From Amylibacter sp. (GTDB taxonomy: Bacteria > Pseudomonadota > Alphaproteobacteria > Rhodobacterales > Rhodobacteraceae), in NCBI GenBank assembly GCA_027083485.1, contig JALWOO010000449.1, forward strand, positions 1 to 5,252: DNA of 5,252 nucleotides, written 5' to 3'. This document shows positions 4,417 to 5,252 of the stretch, piece after piece. The notes below the pieces were generated by a model. The model searched no databases, was not told the DNA's origin, and worked only from the letters and a program-made list of their open reading frames with translations. Each line of letters starts with the position of its first letter. The first letter of the stretch is position 1. The position numbers were made by a program, and so were the translations under genes.

Positions 4417-4659
4417 TTATTGAGCGTACATCAGCAGCAGAGCAACCAGGAACGAGAAGATCCCCAGAGCTTCTGCAAACGCGATACCAATGAACATGGT
4501 TGCGGTTTGGCCGGCTGCTGCGGATGGATTACGCAGAGCGCCAGAGAGGTAGTTACCTACAACGTGGCCCACACCAACGGCTGCGCCGCCCATACCTGTA
4601 CACGCCAGACCTGCACCAATCAGTGCGCCCATTTGTACCAGATCGCCTTCAACTGCCAT
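4417..4659 (-). CDS. atpE: F0F1 ATP synthase subunit c
   Basis: This 80-residue hairpin protein forms the proton-driven rotor ring. Helix 1 (about residues 8-37) contains the glycine-rich packing stretch [10 protein letters not shown]. The polar loop is RNP (43-45), contacting F1, and helix 2 (about 52-78) carries the proton-binding carboxylate Glu63 in FAEALG. The residues around Glu63 (Ala62, Ala64, Leu65) lack the Ser/Thr expected next to the carboxylate in sodium-binding rings, so proton coupling is inferred. The length is typical. AAGGAG on the minus strand (4672-4667) lies 7 bases before the ATG at 4659, a strong site fitting the high output needed for this subunit. It lies between atpB and atpX in the F0 operon. 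Confidence 0.97.
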   Translation of the reverse strand: MAVEGDLVQMGALIGAGLACTGMGGAAVGVGHVVGNYLSGALRNPSAAAGQTATMFIGIAFAEALGIFSFLVALLLMYAQ

Positions 4660-4715
4660 GATATTTCTCCTTAAGATTAGAATGGCTAAGATTTTTTACT
4701 CGGACTTGACCGCGC

Positions 4716-5252
4716 CTAGTGCGCCGGATGCAGTGCGTCTTTCAGATACACACAAGTCAGAATGGTGAACACGTAGGCCTGAATGACAACTACGAGCATT
4801 TCGAGTCCGTACACCGCCATGATGGCAACGATCGGGGCAATAGCGCCGAGGCCCAGTGCGCCGGCAAAGCCTGCAAACACCTTGATCACAGCGTGACCGG
4901 CCATCATGTTACCCGCCAAACGAATGGAGTGGCTCACAGGACGCACAAAATAAGAGATGATTTCGATGATCGCGAGGATCGGACGCAGGGCCAGCGGGGC
5001 GCTGGAAATCCAGAACAGTTGCAGGAAACCCGCGCCGTTTTTGACGAAACCGATGATGGTGACGGTAATGAACACCGCCAGTGCCATGGTTGCCGTTACC
5101 GCGATATGCGATGTGGTGGTGAAACCAAAGGGCAGCAGGCCCAGAATGTTTGACACAACGATGAACATAAACAGGGTAAAGATGTAAGGGAAATATTTCA
5201 GCCCTTCTTTGCCTGCAATATCCTCGAGCATTTTATGCACGAACAGATAGAT
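4716..5252 (-). CDS. atpB: F0F1 ATP synthase subunit a, C-terminal part (cut by window edge)
   Basis: This is the last 178 residues of the integral-membrane stator subunit that forms the proton half-channels beside the c ring. The visible part begins [11 protein letters not shown] and holds several membrane spans. Counting from the first visible residue, the essential arginine is Arg111 in [14 protein letters not shown], aligned with E. coli Arg210. Glu97 (IIEIIS) matches Glu196, and Gln158 (VIQAYVF) matches Gln252. His120 and Glu151 occupy the positions of E. coli Glu219 and His245, a reciprocal exchange. The frame is open to position 5252, so the true start and first span lie outside. A GTG at 5240 is only an internal codon. 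The stop TAG is at 4718-4716, and atpE follows after a 56-base AT-rich spacer. Confidence 0.97.
   Translation of the reverse strand: MYLFVHKMLEDIAGKEGLKYFPYIFTLFMFIVVSNILGLLPFGFTTTSHIAVTATMALAVFITVTIIGFVKNGAGFLQLFWISSAPLALRPILAIIEIISYFVRPVSHSIRLAGNMMAGHAVIKVFAGFAGALGLGAIAPIVAIMAVYGLEMLVVVIQAYVFTILTCVYLKDALHPAH

Overview
The window looks like chromosomal DNA of an alphaproteobacterium, most likely of the Rhodobacterales (Roseobacter group). The reasons are an F0-only ATP synthase operon that carries both a b and a b' subunit gene, the GC-rich codon use, and protein sequences that resemble my memory of Rhodobacteraceae homologues. No database search was possible. No tRNA, rRNA, CRISPR array, transposase or prophage gene is visible.

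Layout. Positions 1-264 (minus) hold the 5' part of nth, endonuclease III, cut by the window edge. It is divergent from an ada-like gene (368-1219, plus) that fuses an AraC-type DNA-binding region to an O6-alkylguanine-DNA alkyltransferase, so the left end is a small DNA-repair pair sharing a roughly 100-bp promoter region. Next come an OmpA-family outer-membrane lipoprotein (1302-1943, plus) with a strong terminator (1948-1984), and a GntR/FadR-type regulator with an FCD domain (2041-2808, plus). The regulator's promoter is packed against that terminator and is straddled by a perfect 9-bp inverted repeat.

Positions 2809-3231 contain no convincing protein gene but are rich in secondary structure. 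They hold a tandem-hairpin repeat unit after the regulator, a run of further inverted repeats (about 2900-3145), a 14-bp bidirectional-looking terminator (3149-3181), and a small palindromic repeat (3201-3235) that overlaps the stop codon of atpF.

The right part, on the minus strand, is the ATP synthase F0 operon in the order atpB (a, cut by the window edge), atpE (c), atpX (b'), atpF (b). The three proteins a, c10-15 and b/b' form the proton channel, the rotor ring and the peripheral stalk. A stable intercistronic hairpin sits exactly between atpE and atpX, where c-subunit output must be raised above its neighbours. The genes for F1 are not here, as is usual for alphaproteobacteria, where F0 and F1 are separate operons.

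I see no defence system, secretion system or new enzyme. The most interesting unexplained signal is the structured intergenic island at about 2880-3148. The regulatory architectures at the regulator's promoter and at the atpE-atpX junction come next.
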